A DNA stretch of 64,000 bases from Labia minor (GCA_963082975.1 OY720350.1:46206734-46270733); one strand, 5' to 3'. Shown: positions 34,770 to 46,243, counted from the stretch's first letter. Numbers and translations: made by a program. Notes: generated by a model from the letters alone, not told the origin.

Positions 34770-35959
34770 TCTATAATAATAAAAGCAAGTGTAATGTGTG
34801 TGTCTGTTTGTCTGTCTGTCTGTCTGACCGAGCTCTCCAGGCAAATCTATCGCACGCAGGGACATGGAATTTTTTACACGGAAGCACAAAGGGGCTGGCC
34901 ACCAGACCTCGAAGCCCGATTTTCGATTTTTTAATTAGAAAAATTTTAAAAAATTATAAAGAATAATTAATTAAAAATAGTTTAGTTACCATACTAGATC
35001 ATAGAGGCGCTGGTGGCGATAATTTGGCGGTAATTTAAATTCTGAGCAATGTGCATATAAAAATCTTTTTATATATCTATTGATATTTGCAATATCTCAA
35101 TTGATCTTATTGGCCTTTTAAACTTTGAAAACATTCACATTACGGCTATAATTTAATGCTATTAATTTTTAAGATTATGTGAGTAAATTATTTTAATTAA
35201 GAAAATTTGATCTCATAATTGGATTTTCACGTAAGATAATATATTTTTTAATATTATTTTTATAGTAGTTTAGTGTTATGCTAATTTTATATTTTATTTT
35301 TATTTTGTTTAACTCTGATTTTTTTTTAAATAAATTAATAACATTTAAAGTAGCATAAAAAATCGAGGCAGGAAAATTGATGGGGTTTGAAATTAATAGT
35401 GACAAGACAAAATAATTAGTATCAGAGAATAATATTTGCAAAGAATTTAAATCGAGGTTACAATCTGGAAATTATTATCAAAGGGGATCAAAATTATTAA
35501 ATTATTAATTGTATTATATGGGTGGGAGGCATGGTCTATAACCCTGGGAGATGAGAGTAGATTCAGAGTATTTGAGAATAGGATTCTTCCCAGCATTATG
35601 GGCCAAAGAAAGATGAGGACACCGGGGAATGGCGGAGACTGCATAACAAGGAATTGCATGACCTCTATGCATCTCTAGATATAGTTAGGGTTATAAAAGC
35701 GACAAGGCTGGGATCGGCAGGGCACATGGCTAGAATGGGAGAGGAAAAATATATTGGTGGGGAGTTCGATTGGAAAACGTCCGTTTAGAAGACCAATTGT
35801 GAAAAGGGTGGACAATGTAGGAAGGAACGTGAGAGAGATGGGATAGGGTAGGAGTTAGATGGTTATAGCTCAGAATAGGGACACTCGGGGGGGGGGGGGT
35901 ACAGGGGGCGGAGCCCCCGTCTAGGTGTGGAGAGCGCCGAAGGCGCTCGAAGCAGCTAG
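34770..35959 (+). mobile_element. Helitron C3 carrying captured LINE sequence
   Basis: Begins A|TCTATAATAATAAAAGC at 34770 and ends CTAG|T at 35956-35959, with both C-type 3' hairpins just before the end. It has a (GTCT)n run near 34801-34825. The segment around ACCATACTAGATCATAGAGG (34988-35007) recurs inverted in C4. At 35041-35079 there is a reversed, slightly damaged C-type 5' end (GCAATGTGCATATAAAAATC), so the 5' half is composite. From about 35365 to 35881 it carries LINE reverse-transcriptase C-terminal sequence. A run of 13 G (about 35886-35898) separates that from the 3' end. Confidence 0.75.
35365..35881 (+). pseudogene. LINE reverse-transcriptase C-terminal remnant inside C3
   Basis: Successive frames give KLMGFEINSDKTK with a stop, then WSLTLGDESRFRVFENRILP, SIMGQRKMRT, and finally VIKATRLGSAGHMARMGEE. 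These match the palm-to-C-terminus region of LINE reverse transcriptases (GLxIN-x-xKTK, then RxFExRxLRxIxG, then RLRWxGHVxRM). Several stops and frame changes. The last ~100 nt, GAGAGAGATGGGATAGGG onward, also occur in C4 and at 6.3 and 42.4 kb. Confidence 0.75.
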
Positions 35960-36961
35960 TAGGAAATAAAACAAAAAACAAGAAAAAAGATAAATATAAA
36001 ATATATTATTTATCACCTATCATATTTATTTAATATTTTCATTTTTACTTTATTATTTGAATATAATATTTTAATTTAAAGTTGGATAAAAAGGTTTGAT
36101 GCGAATGACCTCAGAGTATATTTAAATATTTTTTTATCAGCAACGACCTTCCTTTTTAATCAAAAAAAAAATAAAAAATAAAAAACAAAAAAACAGATAA
36201 AAAGAAAACCCTGCGGTTTTTGATAAGTGAATTTATTAAATTAAATTCATAAAATATATATAATGGTGTATGTGTGTGTGTGTGTGATAAAGAATAATTG
36301 TCCTATTTTTTAAATCTGATAAATTTGTTCCCAATCACATATTAAAATATCTTTTTGCCATATTAAATTGAGTGTAGGACTACTTTTTTGATGCAATTTC
36401 TTTTCCAAATGTTGAAATTGGCTTTAGTTCAAATATATAGTAAGGTAATTCAAATGTAGAAACATCTATAAATTATTTTATCAAAACTACTGTACCTTAT
36501 CTAAAGAATAAATTATACTAAAATCACGATTTTTATTTAAATAGCATTTTAAATAAAAGAATTAATTAAACATAGAATTAAGTAAGATATATAATTTATA
36601 CTAAATAAGATTAGATAAAAATAGTACCACAAAAAAAATTTTTTTTTAGTATTATTATTATTATTTCTAAATAAGGTGTGGTCCCCCTCCCTCTTTCAAA
36701 CTAAATTCCAGGACCGCGCCTGCTAGATATCATTTTCATATAAAAATTAAATAGTTTTAAAGTAGTTCAATTACCTAACTCTGTTCCAATTAATTAATAT
36801 TTAATCTTTTGTCAATTTTTAATATTAAGGAAGTTTTTCCTTTAACAGAAACCTTTAAATTATCAGTAGTATAATAATAAATAGATTAAATGATTATTTC
36901 TATTGGTCTAGGTCTCTAATAATAAATATTTAATTTTATTGATTATATTATTAACATATAC

Positions 36962-36965
<4 letters not shown>
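35960..36965. other. AT-rich DNA with a possible hAT end
   Basis: A (TG)n of about 18 nt lies near 36268-36286. Positions 36673-36725 read, on the minus strand, CAGGCGCGGTCCTGGAATTT, which resembles hAT termini; no partner end or target duplication found. The rest is A/T-rich. Confidence 0.4.

Positions 36966-37004
<39 letters not shown>
36966..37004. repeat. (TA)n microsatellite
   Basis: About 19 uninterrupted TA units. Confidence 0.95.
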
Positions 37005-37006
<2 letters not shown>

Positions 37007-37140
37007 ACCTACCAAATAGTTGCTCGTGCCAGTTCAATCCATCCTATACATAAAATAGGCCGTCTAAAAGTTATGCAACTAAATTGATAAAAATAATTAT
37101 TTTTGGGATAATTTTAAATCTAGTATAAACTAATATATTT

Positions 37141-37555
37141 TAATTACATATTATATGTTATCATAAAACCCCGATCAATTGAAAAAGCTTAAGCCCAGGG
37201 AAGAGCAATTTAATTAAATTTTATTTTATTTGAGAGCATTAAAAAATAGAATATTAATCCAAAAATTACAATAATAGGAAGAACTTTTAATTTATATTTT
37301 ATATTTATATTTTTTAAAAATTTATAATTAAAATCACACAATTATATTTTAAATATTAAATATAATTTAATTCACTTATTAAAAATTAAAAAAAATGGTT
37401 TAATTTATATAAAAAAATATGTTATAAATATAGAAATATGTAAATATATCAAATTTATTTTAAGTATTATTTTGGTAAAATTTAATTTAATTTCAAATAA
37501 TTTCATTCATTCATTAAAAAATTAAATAATATTTTGATAAAATTTTAATTAATGA
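37141..37555 (+). repeat. Repeat G, copy 2
   Basis: Same orientation as the copy at 27718, with few substitutions and small indels (for example a shorter A-run near 37393). Includes CCCCGATCAATTGAAAAAGC. Both copies stop at TAAAATTTTAATT, marking the right boundary. Confidence 0.8.
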
Positions 37556-38606
37556 ATAATGAATTTTTCTCTAGACTGTTAAAACAAATTTTAATAATTA
37601 TAAGTAATTATATACATATTTTAAACTATGAAAAATTATATTCCTAATTATTTTATCAAAAACATTTTTTTTTACACTAATGTATAATTTATACACATCA
37701 TTGATGAAATAACAAAGAAAAAAAAGGATTACATCTAAAAAAAAACGACTTTGACGAACTCATGACGTCATTTATACTATTTTTTTTCTTCTCCTTTCGT
37801 CACAACTTGATCATATGGCTATCATGTGTTTTATTGAATTGATTTGAATCCGAATAGAATTATACTTAAATCGTTTATTTTCAAATAAACGACATTATTA
37901 TAAAACAACTACTAATGTGTTATTTTAGGTTTATTTTTTTTTCAAGTAATATTTATAAAATTAATATAGATATATTATTTTTTTTAAATAAATAGGTAGG
38001 TCATATATTTAAACCAATCTTAAACCTATCTAGGTAACTATCCAAGGACAAGTAGACTGTGAAAACCGAGAGCGAATTGCAAATTGGCTAATGTGACCTT
38101 CGAAGGACATCGATCTAAAAGGATAAAATAAAAAATTAAAAATCGAAAAATAGGATCTTTACTTTAAAAAAAAATAATAATTAAAAATATTAACTCAGAA
38201 GTAAAATCATGAGATGAGTTTCAATTAAATTGTATTGAAAGTTATTTGATTAATTAAACAAAAAAATAATATTGAACATTTAATTTAATATATTTGATTT
38301 ATTTTTATATAAATTTTCTATACCTTCTAACTTATCAAATATCACTCAAGATGACTGAAAATATATCAAATTTTAATAGTAACATAAAAAGAAATAAATA
38401 AAAATAGTTTATAATAATAATATAATATATATCTTAATAAATTTTTATTTTTACCTATAATAGAAAACGTCTTTTATTTTTATTAACAATTGATAATAAA
38501 ATTGTATATTCATCACGCCCGGTATCCCGCAAATATAAATTTATAGTGACCGCTGATCAGTTGAGTGTTAGTTGGGACAAAAATACAATTACACTCAATT
38601 ATTATA
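37556..38606. other. AT-rich sequence, nothing recognised
   Basis: Contains a TGACGTCA palindrome near 37763 and a moderately complex patch at 38020-38130. No ORF or element ends seen. Confidence 0.5.
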
Positions 38607-38614
38607 CTCTATGA

Positions 38615-39683
38615 GAGGGATGGCGAACCTTTTTAGATGTCTGTGCCACGGAATTATATAAAATCTTTTTGAAGTAACTTACGTGCCACAAAATTGCCTT
38701 GATGTGAATAGCGTTAATATATAATCGCTTTTCATAAATAAAAAATCTGGAGTGTCTCCACTCGACTATCTCGCAAATTTGAATTGAATTAAATAACATA
38801 TATTAATTTAAATTAAATTAAATTAATTAAATTATAAATTAAAATTAATAAATAATATTTATTAAACCAGCGCGTGTTTGTCTCTTTATTGATGGTACTA
38901 CGTCGATTTGCAGTCGTGTTAAAAAATTAATTCGGGTACTTTCAGCTTAATCAAGCTGAAATTCTATATATAGCAGTTTTATACAATTTATGAAAAAATA
39001 TCAGACATATATCTTTATTTTTACGGTTAGTTTAAAGGAAAAAAAATGAAAACGTGGTAGGTAATGACCCTCTTCCAAATGAGCTACATTTCTCAAAAGT
39101 TGATAGAAAACTACAAATTTTGAATAATGCCCATGTACCAAATTTCATGATTCTAGCTCAAACCGTTTTTGGGTAATCTTGTCTACATGCTCATTCACAG
39201 ATATTTTTCTTAACCTTAGTGAAAATGACACAGGGACCTTCAAAACGTATAAAAACATCAAAATCTCGACATCGAAAATTTTCATGATCGCAATACTATC
39301 TCTCGCGAGATAGTAGAAATAAAATGACTATTAAAAAAATTTTGAATTTATTTGTGGTAAAAATATATCTATCCTAAAATTTGTTTATTTTTTTATTTTT
39401 ATTTTATGGAAATTTTTTAATTGATTTTCGATTTTCGCTATATTATTTCCAATATTTAACTGAATTTTAGACAAATTCATATTTTGACATTTTTAAAAGA
39501 AATCCTTCTTGTTTTATTATCCTATTAATTTTTTTTCTAGTTCAGATGATATTAAATTTTTTTTAGAAATTATTAAGATATCATCACAATGAAAAAGTTA
39601 TAATTATCAAAAAAATAATCTTGTCTTTGTGCGTGCCATCAAAATTTTCAAAAGCGCCACTGTAACTAGGTTCGCTATCCCTG
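38615..39683. mobile_element. hAT-type element with nested family A copy
   Basis: The left end reads GAGGGATGGCGAACCTTTTT; the right end, read inwards, is CAGGGATAGCGAACCTAG. An 8-bp duplication CTCTATGA flanks it (38607-38614 and 39684-39691), the hallmark of hAT insertion. Subterminal GTGCCAC and GCGCCAC also mirror each other. No transposase frame. The family A copy at 38747-39314 accounts for more than half of its length, so the original element was about 500 bp. Confidence 0.88.
38747..39314 (-). mobile_element. Family A copy A9, nested in the hAT element
   Basis: Both ends are present: hairpin end at 38747 and CGCGAGATAGT at 39314. The microsatellite is reduced to almost nothing (ACATGCTCATTCACAG near 39184). 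The middle carries several small deletions, for example around 38895-38925 and 38985. Confidence 0.9.
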
Positions 39684-39812
39684 CTCTATGACATTGATGG
39701 TGAACCAAATACTCACGTGCTATACACAGCACGAAAAAAGATTTTGATGACAAATATAAATTTTTTTTATTTATTATTTTATAAATTATAAAAAAAAATT
39801 ATAAATATTAAA
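39684..39812. other. Short AT-rich spacer
   Basis: Begins with the hAT target duplication (39684-39691) and includes CACGTGCTATACACAGCACG near 39714, a small imperfect inverted repeat. Confidence 0.5.
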
Positions 39813-40018
39813 AGGTGATTTTTATTAATTTGATGCGCACTAAAAACTATGAAATAAAAACAATAATAAAATAATTATTTTGAGTGAAAAAGAAATATGT
39901 AGTAGAGAGAAGAAAGCTATTCGTACAAAGCTAAACCAACTATTTTTCATCTTCTCTCAAAATATTTATTTTATTATTTTATTTCATGGTTTTTAGTGCG
40001 ATCAACCTTTTTTATATT
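39813..40018. mobile_element. Hairpin-forming element, probable MITE
   Basis: Inverted arms at 39831-39895 (TGATGCGCACTAAAAACTA onward) and 39955-40010 (reverse of TGATCGCACTAAAAACCATG), about 60 bp each with few mismatches and a ~60-bp spacer. Arms include TGAAATAAA and ATTTTGAG on both sides. I could not fix a target duplication, so superfamily is unknown. Confidence 0.65.
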
Positions 40019-40391
40019 CTATTTTAACGATTTTTTTTTGTATTGGATTTCATGGACACGTTAATTATTTCATATAAGTTTGTGATATGGAGGAACAAAA
40101 TAGTTCGTCATCCCTTCTCTAAGACATAATCAATAACAAACATCAATCAAAGCAGATCATTAATTAAAATAATTAATCATATATTATATAACTATTAAAT
40201 TAATTGATATAATCTTGATCAGTAATGCATAGTTGTAATTAACATGCTTAGAAAAATATTAAAATTTTTTATTTTTATAAAATTTTATAATAATAATTAT
40301 ACTCCAGCTAAAACGACTTAACTTTTATAGCACAAATGAATTTAAATTAATTAAATTAAAACAATATCTCAATCTCATTAATATATAATTA
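40019..40391. other. AT-rich sequence, nothing recognised
   Basis: No ORF or element ends seen before the Helitron. Confidence 0.6.
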
Positions 40392-41044
40392 CTAGCTGCT
40401 CCGAGCGCCTTCGGCGCTCTCCACACCTAGACGGGGGCTCCGACCTCTGTACCCCCCCGAGTGTCCCTATTCGGAGCTATAGCCATCTAACTCCTACCCT
40501 GTCCCATCTCTATAGTTTTTTATATATGTTTATATATGCAGAAAAAATTAATTGACATAATTATTAATTTAATAAAATAAAATTTAATAATAAAATTTAA
40601 TTTAATAAAATAAAATTATTTAATAAAATAAAATTATTTAATAAAATATTAAAATAATAAAAATTAATAAATTTGTAAAAAAAAATATATAATACTTAAA
40701 AAAAAATGTGCCTTTGCGAATTTCGAACTGAGAGTGCAAAGTTATAAGATAACGCCTTAGACGGTTCACCCACCAACCACTTTTGTTTGCTAGTCTCTTA
40801 TTACGATATATATACATGTCAAATTATCGCCAGCAGTGCCTCTATGATCTAGCATTGTAACTAAACTATTTTTATTTAAATACCTCCCCCTGGACATACC
40901 TTACCAATTAGCGGTTTAATAAAAGAAGTCTGACATGCCCTGAGACCTACTGAATATGCATAAAAAATTTCATAAGAATCGGTCCAGCCGTTTCGGAGGA
41001 GTATCATTTCAAAGTTTTGTGACACGAGAATTTTATATATAAGA
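40392..41044 (-). mobile_element. Helitron C4, complete, with LINE piece
   Basis: On the minus strand it starts A|TCTTATATATAAAATTCTCG (41044). The core AAACGGCTGGACCGATTC plus TTATGAAATTT lies at 40964-40995, and a tRNA-like stretch (AACCGTCTAAGGCGTTATC then CAGTTCGAAATTCG) near 40715-40775. A captured LINE segment (GGGACAGGGTAGGAGTTAG) occupies about 40465-40510. The 3' end has the two hairpins (one arm of the first is mutated) and CTAG|T at 40392. Length 653 bp, non-coding. Confidence 0.85.
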
Positions 41045-41361
41045 TTTATTATTTAAGGATGAAATATTAGAAATAAATATTAGAATAGAAATTGTTTTTC
41101 CACTTGCTATACCTATATATTGTAGGTATATTGATATTACCTATATTTCACACACATTACATTATATACTAATTAATAGATTAATTAGATAATATTGACT
41201 ATATTTAAATAGAAATATATTTCTTATATATATTCTTATGTTTAAAAAAAAAATTAGTTTATTCTGAGCATCTCATATTACTGAATTCTCCAATTAGAAT
41301 TTTGGAGTCCAATCCTTTCTAAATATGAATATATTGCTATTGCACTATACGCAACTAAACG

Positions 41362-41368
<7 letters not shown>
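41045..41368. other. AT-rich sequence, nothing recognised
   Basis: No ORF or element ends seen. Confidence 0.6.

Positions 41369-41421
<53 letters not shown>
41369..41421. repeat. (TA)n microsatellite, longest pure TA run
   Basis: About 26 uninterrupted TA units, the longest pure dinucleotide TA run in the window. Confidence 0.95.
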
Positions 41422-41424
<3 letters not shown>

Positions 41425-42374
41425 CGTAAATTGTAAATGAAAGTAATATTGGAAGTTTTTTTTTAGGTTAGTTAACAGGTTTTGAGAATATCGATTAATA
41501 AACGAATGGACTGATTAAAAAATAAAATAAAATCGAATTAAGTCATTTAATAAATTAAATGGGGGTAGAGAGGATGGTAGATTGTATATTAAATTAAAAT
41601 ACCACCCTTTCAATTATATTTTATAAAATATGCATCGTTTAATTTCGGATAATAGTATTTGTCCTTAATCGGTTTGGTATTGATAATATCTGAAAATCTT
41701 GTGGTTAAGACTTATTTGAAATATGCAAATAATTGTGAATCAATTTTTTTCTTTTTTTTTTTTTTTGAAAATGAAAATTACAAGATAATCAACTGAAGAG
41801 AGAGAAGTTAATTCTACATGAAATCAATAAACTTTATCCAAGTTGTGATAAAGAAGTGAAGAGGTGGATTTGAAATATGTTCAATGGATGCTTAACTGTA
41901 AATGAAAGGACGTGGAGGAATAAGAGGATCCCATATTCAAAAACAAGTCCTCGGTTTTGTGTCAATGAATCGGAAATGATGATGGAGGAATTTTTAAATT
42001 CACTATTTCCTAAATAAATTTCATATTCCAAGAGTCACATAATGAACCTTGATAAGATATCAATCTTATCAGTGATTGACTGGGATAAATTTTAAAATCT
42101 TCTTTCTTCTATTATATATATATATATTTGATTTTAATACAAATTAAATATAGGAGATTATATAAGTGTAAACTTAGTAATACATTAGTAATGGAACGGG
42201 TTGAGAAATTCAATTATTTCACAAAATTATATGATTATATATTTACAATATATTATCTTTAAAAACAATCTCATTATTTCTTTTATTCACATTCCATTAA
42301 TAAAATGTTAATTATTAAGAAAAATTCATATCTAATATATATACTAAAATATTAAATAAATATAATCTATTAGA
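41422..42374. other. AT-rich sequence, nothing recognised
   Basis: A 65-codon minus-strand frame (41834-42031) has no family signature and is not called. No element ends found. Confidence 0.5.
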
Positions 42375-42612
42375 ATGATAAAATCGAGAAGGCTGCGATG
42401 GGCAAGGCATGTGGCTAGAATGGGAGAAGATAGAATGGCGAAAATTGGTAGGGAGACCGAGTGGGAAACGTCCACTTGGAAGACCAAGGACACGGTGGGT
42501 GGATAATGTGGGAAAGGACGTGAGAGAGATGGGAGAGGATAGGGACTGGAGGGTTGTGGCTCAGAAAAGGAATTCGTGGAATGGTGTGGTTTCGAGTTCC
42601 GTAGAGCCACAG
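42375..42612 (+). pseudogene. LINE reverse-transcriptase C-terminus, 5'-truncated
   Basis: The frame from 42375 gives MIKSRRLRWARHVARMGEDR, then a 1-nt shift leads to GRPSGKRPLGRPRTRW and VDNVGKDVREMGEDRDWRVV. RRLRWxGHVxRM and GRPxxRW are the conserved C-terminal signature of many LINE endonuclease-reverse-transcriptase proteins. The protein ends around WNGVVSSSVEPQ, and the DNA end GTTCCGTAGAGCCACAGAT matches the 6.3 kb copy. The (AT)n tail directly after it is the site where the DD41D transposon inserted. Only about 80 codons of a protein of roughly 1000 residues remain. Confidence 0.8.
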
Positions 42613-42621
42613 ATATATATA

Positions 42622-43168
42622 CAGAGTGCTTCAAAAAAATGTATACACACTTTAAACTATTGTAGTTTTCCCGCCATTCGTGCATTATACGGTAATGATG
42701 ATTTTTATTTTCAACAAGATGGTGCCCCGCCGCACTATCACAGGGACGTACGAGCTTACCTGGATCAAAATTTGTCGGGCCAGTGGATAGGACGCAGGGG
42801 GCCAATCGAGTTTCCAGCACGCTCTCCAGACCTTACACCACTGGATTTCTTCTTGTGGGGCACAGTAAAAGATGAGGTGTACAAACGTAAACCACGTAAC
42901 TTAGACATTCTTTGGAATGAGATTCAAGCAGTGTGTAGAGAAATCTCATTGGACGTTTTGATACGATGTACAGAATCAGTGGTGACTCGTACTCAGAATT
43001 GTATTGATGCTGCAGGTCACCAATTTGAACAGTATTAACATTTGTTATTTATGTTTCATTTACATTGGACTTTCAGCTTTCTATTTTCCTGAAATTTAAC
43101 TTTGTAGAAAGGTAAATAAATTTTCTATGGAAGTTCAAAGTGTGTATACATTTTTTTGAAGCACCCTG
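42622..43168 (+). mobile_element. Tc1/mariner element with DD41D spacing, internally deleted
   Basis: Terminal inverted repeats of about 37 bp begin CAGAGTGCTTCAAAAAAATG (left) and CAGGGTGCTTCAAAAAAATG (right, read inwards), then TATACACACTTT. TA duplications at 42620-42621 and 43169-43170 within the LINE's AT tail and its continuation. The 547 bp contain only the C-terminal transposase part, joined almost directly to the left repeat. It is the best-preserved DNA transposon copy in the window and so probably young. Confidence 0.92.
42667..43038 (+). pseudogene. DD41D transposase, C-terminal third
   Basis: About 123 residues end in CIDAAGHQFEQY and a stop. FYFQQDGAPPHYHRDV holds the second catalytic Asp; FPARSPDLTPLDFFLWG holds the third (in PLD). 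Exactly 41 residues separate them, the DD41D spacing of the rosa-type branch of IS630/Tc1/mariner rather than DD34D or DD34E. The N-terminal helix-turn-helix region and first catalytic Asp are deleted. No stop or frameshift interrupts the remaining part. Upstream it is open in the same frame through the left repeat into the LINE to 42409, giving a 209-codon chimeric frame. It cannot be catalytically active alone. Confidence 0.9.
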
Positions 43169-44723
43169 TATATATATATATTTCTGATATTTTATTTATT
43201 ATTTATTCATTTTCATTCTTACCTCCCTCAACCATTATTTATTTGATAACCTTAATATGAGAAGTTATCTAAATACATAAAATAGACCTTCCAAACAAAA
43301 AGTGAATAGTCATAAATTTTATATAAATCCATTAAAGATAAAAATTATAAATAAAATTTTATTTTAGCTTAATCTTCATTAGCATTCGCATAGAAAGCAC
43401 CTAATATATTTTTTTTTTATTCTTTTTTTAATTATTAATTTACTGTTGATCACGAGGTAATCAAATATGAACCCAAAGAACTTTAGTAGACCTCTCTCTT
43501 TCTTAGTACATGCCAACAGTCTAATCAAATAATCCTTAAGAAATAAATATATCGTTTCACGAGTTTGCATATATATATATATTTTTGTTTCAACTTATTT
43601 TCTTTATCATTTAGATATAAACATTTTTTATTTTATAAATATTTCTAAAATATATAAAAATAAATAAATAAAAGTTTTTATTTCAAAAAAAACATTACAA
43701 ATAATTAATATATTAACAAATTACTTATATATAAATATTTTAAATATTTATTTATTTTTTATTTCAAATAATAGAAATAATACTCCTATCTGATTGATTT
43801 TTGTTCATGATTATTTAAAAGAATATAATAATGAGATCCTAATATCTCCGATAAATTCGTATATTTACACATACTTAATTATTTATTAAACTATTAAAGA
43901 TTAAACTGCAATTTGCATAAAATTAATACATATATATCTTTAAATTAAAAAAATAATCTATCATATAATTAAATAAAATTCTTTAAGATATTGAACATTT
44001 CTAAAGAGTAAGTTAAGTGATGTAATATTATTATACAAATTATTTAACATTTAGAAAATTTTCTTTTTTTTCGTATTTACTTATCGTAGAAATCAAACAT
44101 TAAAATATTGTCTTTTTAAAGAATAATTAAATAATTATGAAGAGGAAAAAATTATTTATTTGTATTATTGGATCATCATATTCCTATATATATATATATT
44201 TAAGTCATTTCTTAATTACTTATTTTATCTAAAAGTGAGCAATACAAATATTTAAACAATTATTTTTTTTAAAGAGGTTAATGGATTTATATATACGTAT
44301 ATATTTATATGATAAGATCCACAATATATTATATTAAATCAACCAAAGAAAATCAAGACATAACTAATTTTTAAAAAAAATAATTAAATTTTATAAATAA
44401 TTATATGAAATGAGTAATTTTAGTAAATTTTTTTTTTTAAATTTCCTAGCATCTCTATAAAATTTCTTTTTATTCATACTTTACACAAAAAAAAAAAATC
44501 ATCAAAATTATTTCTATAAGAATGTATAATAAGTAATTAATTATTAATTACTTTTATACATGCATACAAAAACGTTTTAATTTAAAATTTACAAGAAATG
44601 CATTTAGTAGTAATAATTATTTTATATATCTATGTATTCATATAATTTTCAATATTTATAAAAAAAGATGCTTGCTTTTTACATATACTTATTTTTATTT
44701 TCAATACACTAAAATGAAAAAAT
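43169..44723. other. AT-rich sequence, nothing recognised
   Basis: Starts with the (TA)n continuation of the LINE tail. A 63-codon minus frame at 43379-43570 has no family signature. No element ends seen. Confidence 0.55.
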
Positions 44724-45282
44724 CTGGAGTGTCTCCACTCGACTATCTCGCAAATTTGAATTGGATTAAATAACATATATTAATTTAAATTAATTAAATT
44801 ATAAATTAAAATTAATAAATAATATTTATTAAACCAGCGCATGTTTGGCTCTTTGTTGATGGCACCACTTCACGTGTTGGCGCGTGAGATTTGCAGTGTT
44901 AAAAAATTAATTCTGGTACTTTTAGAGATTCAATCAAGCTGAAATTCTATATATAGCAGTTTTATACAATTATTAATCATGGGAAAATTTATCAAACATA
45001 TATCTTTATTTTTACGGTCACTTTAGAAGAAAAAAAATCAAAACGTTGTAGGTAATGACCCTCTTCTGGTTGAGCTACATTTCTCAAAAGTTGATAGAAA
45101 ACTATGAATTTTGAATAATGCCCAGGTACCAAATATCATTATTATAGCTCAAACCGTTTTGCGTAATCTTGTCTACATACACACATACAGACATTTTTCT
45201 TAACCTTCAAAACGTATAAAAACATCAAAATCTCAACATCGAAAATTTTCATGATCACAATACTATCTCTAGCGAGATAGTA
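44724..45282 (-). mobile_element. Family A copy A10
   Basis: Perfect hairpin end at 44724; the other end is GCGAGATAGT (45273-45282). A ~30-bp piece next to the microsatellite (TTAGTGAAAATGATTCAGGA in other copies) is missing near 45207. Microsatellite short. Confidence 0.88.
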
Positions 45283-46243
45283 AAAAAAAAACAATTTAAG
45301 AGCGATATTTAATAAGTATCTAATAATTAAATGTAATAAATAATGAATGAATTGTCTTGAACTTCTACGCTCCCTAAACATTTTAATTGGAAATTTCAGG
45401 TCTTCAAACAAAAAAAAAACGGTGTATATAAATATAACTAGAATATAAGAACAAACATGCGAATTTATGATACGGTTCTGCTGATTTATAGAAGAACGAC
45501 GTTATCCTACCACAACTAATTTTTATCTATGCGTGAAATATATCTTCATCAATTTTGGTAATTAGTAGTACTTGTATTCTAGTGTTAACAAAGATTTAAA
45601 AAAATTTTTTTGTAAAACATTCCCCATCTCTTCAGATAGATAAGGACTCAATTTGAAAGAGACAATATGATAAGACTTCCTAGTAAAGGAGGTCATATCA
45701 TTTCATCTGAAAATGTTTACTATTCAATTGATGACATTCAATATCTATTATAATAGAAGTTGTTTAAGAACAATTGATCTTTTTATTAAGTTAGGATCTA
45801 CGCCGAACTTAGAATAATACACATTCTTAATATTCTTAATATTCTTTATTAACTACCAAATTTAATATTTTTTTTTATGTACACATTTAATATTCCATAT
45901 TCAAACTAATACACAAATGAAATTTTGATTAAAATACCAAAAGTCAACTACCCAAAATATTGTAGAATATTTCATAGAAATTTAATTTGTGCTCATTATA
46001 AAGAAATAAAAAAAAAATTATATAGCAATAAATATTAATTAAAAAATAAAATAAAATAAAATAAATAATTTTAATATTAAAAAAAATAAATTATTATTTA
46101 CTCAATTTTATGATATTAATAGAAATTAAAATTGGACTTTTATTTGTATTTACATACATCTTTCATAATATTTATATATATATATATATTTAAGAAAGTC
46201 GGATGAAAATAGTGTGGTACCAATGCTTTTCATCAATAAAAAA
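45283..46243. other. AT-rich sequence, nothing recognised
   Basis: The 89-codon minus frame that enters this region from A10 is only the transposon read through. Nothing else seen. Confidence 0.55.

Noticed and set aside
36673-36725. Possible hAT terminus CAGGCGCGGTCCTGG
   Set aside because: Only one end, no 8-bp duplication; kept as a note. The same applies to CAGGGGCGTAG at 61198.
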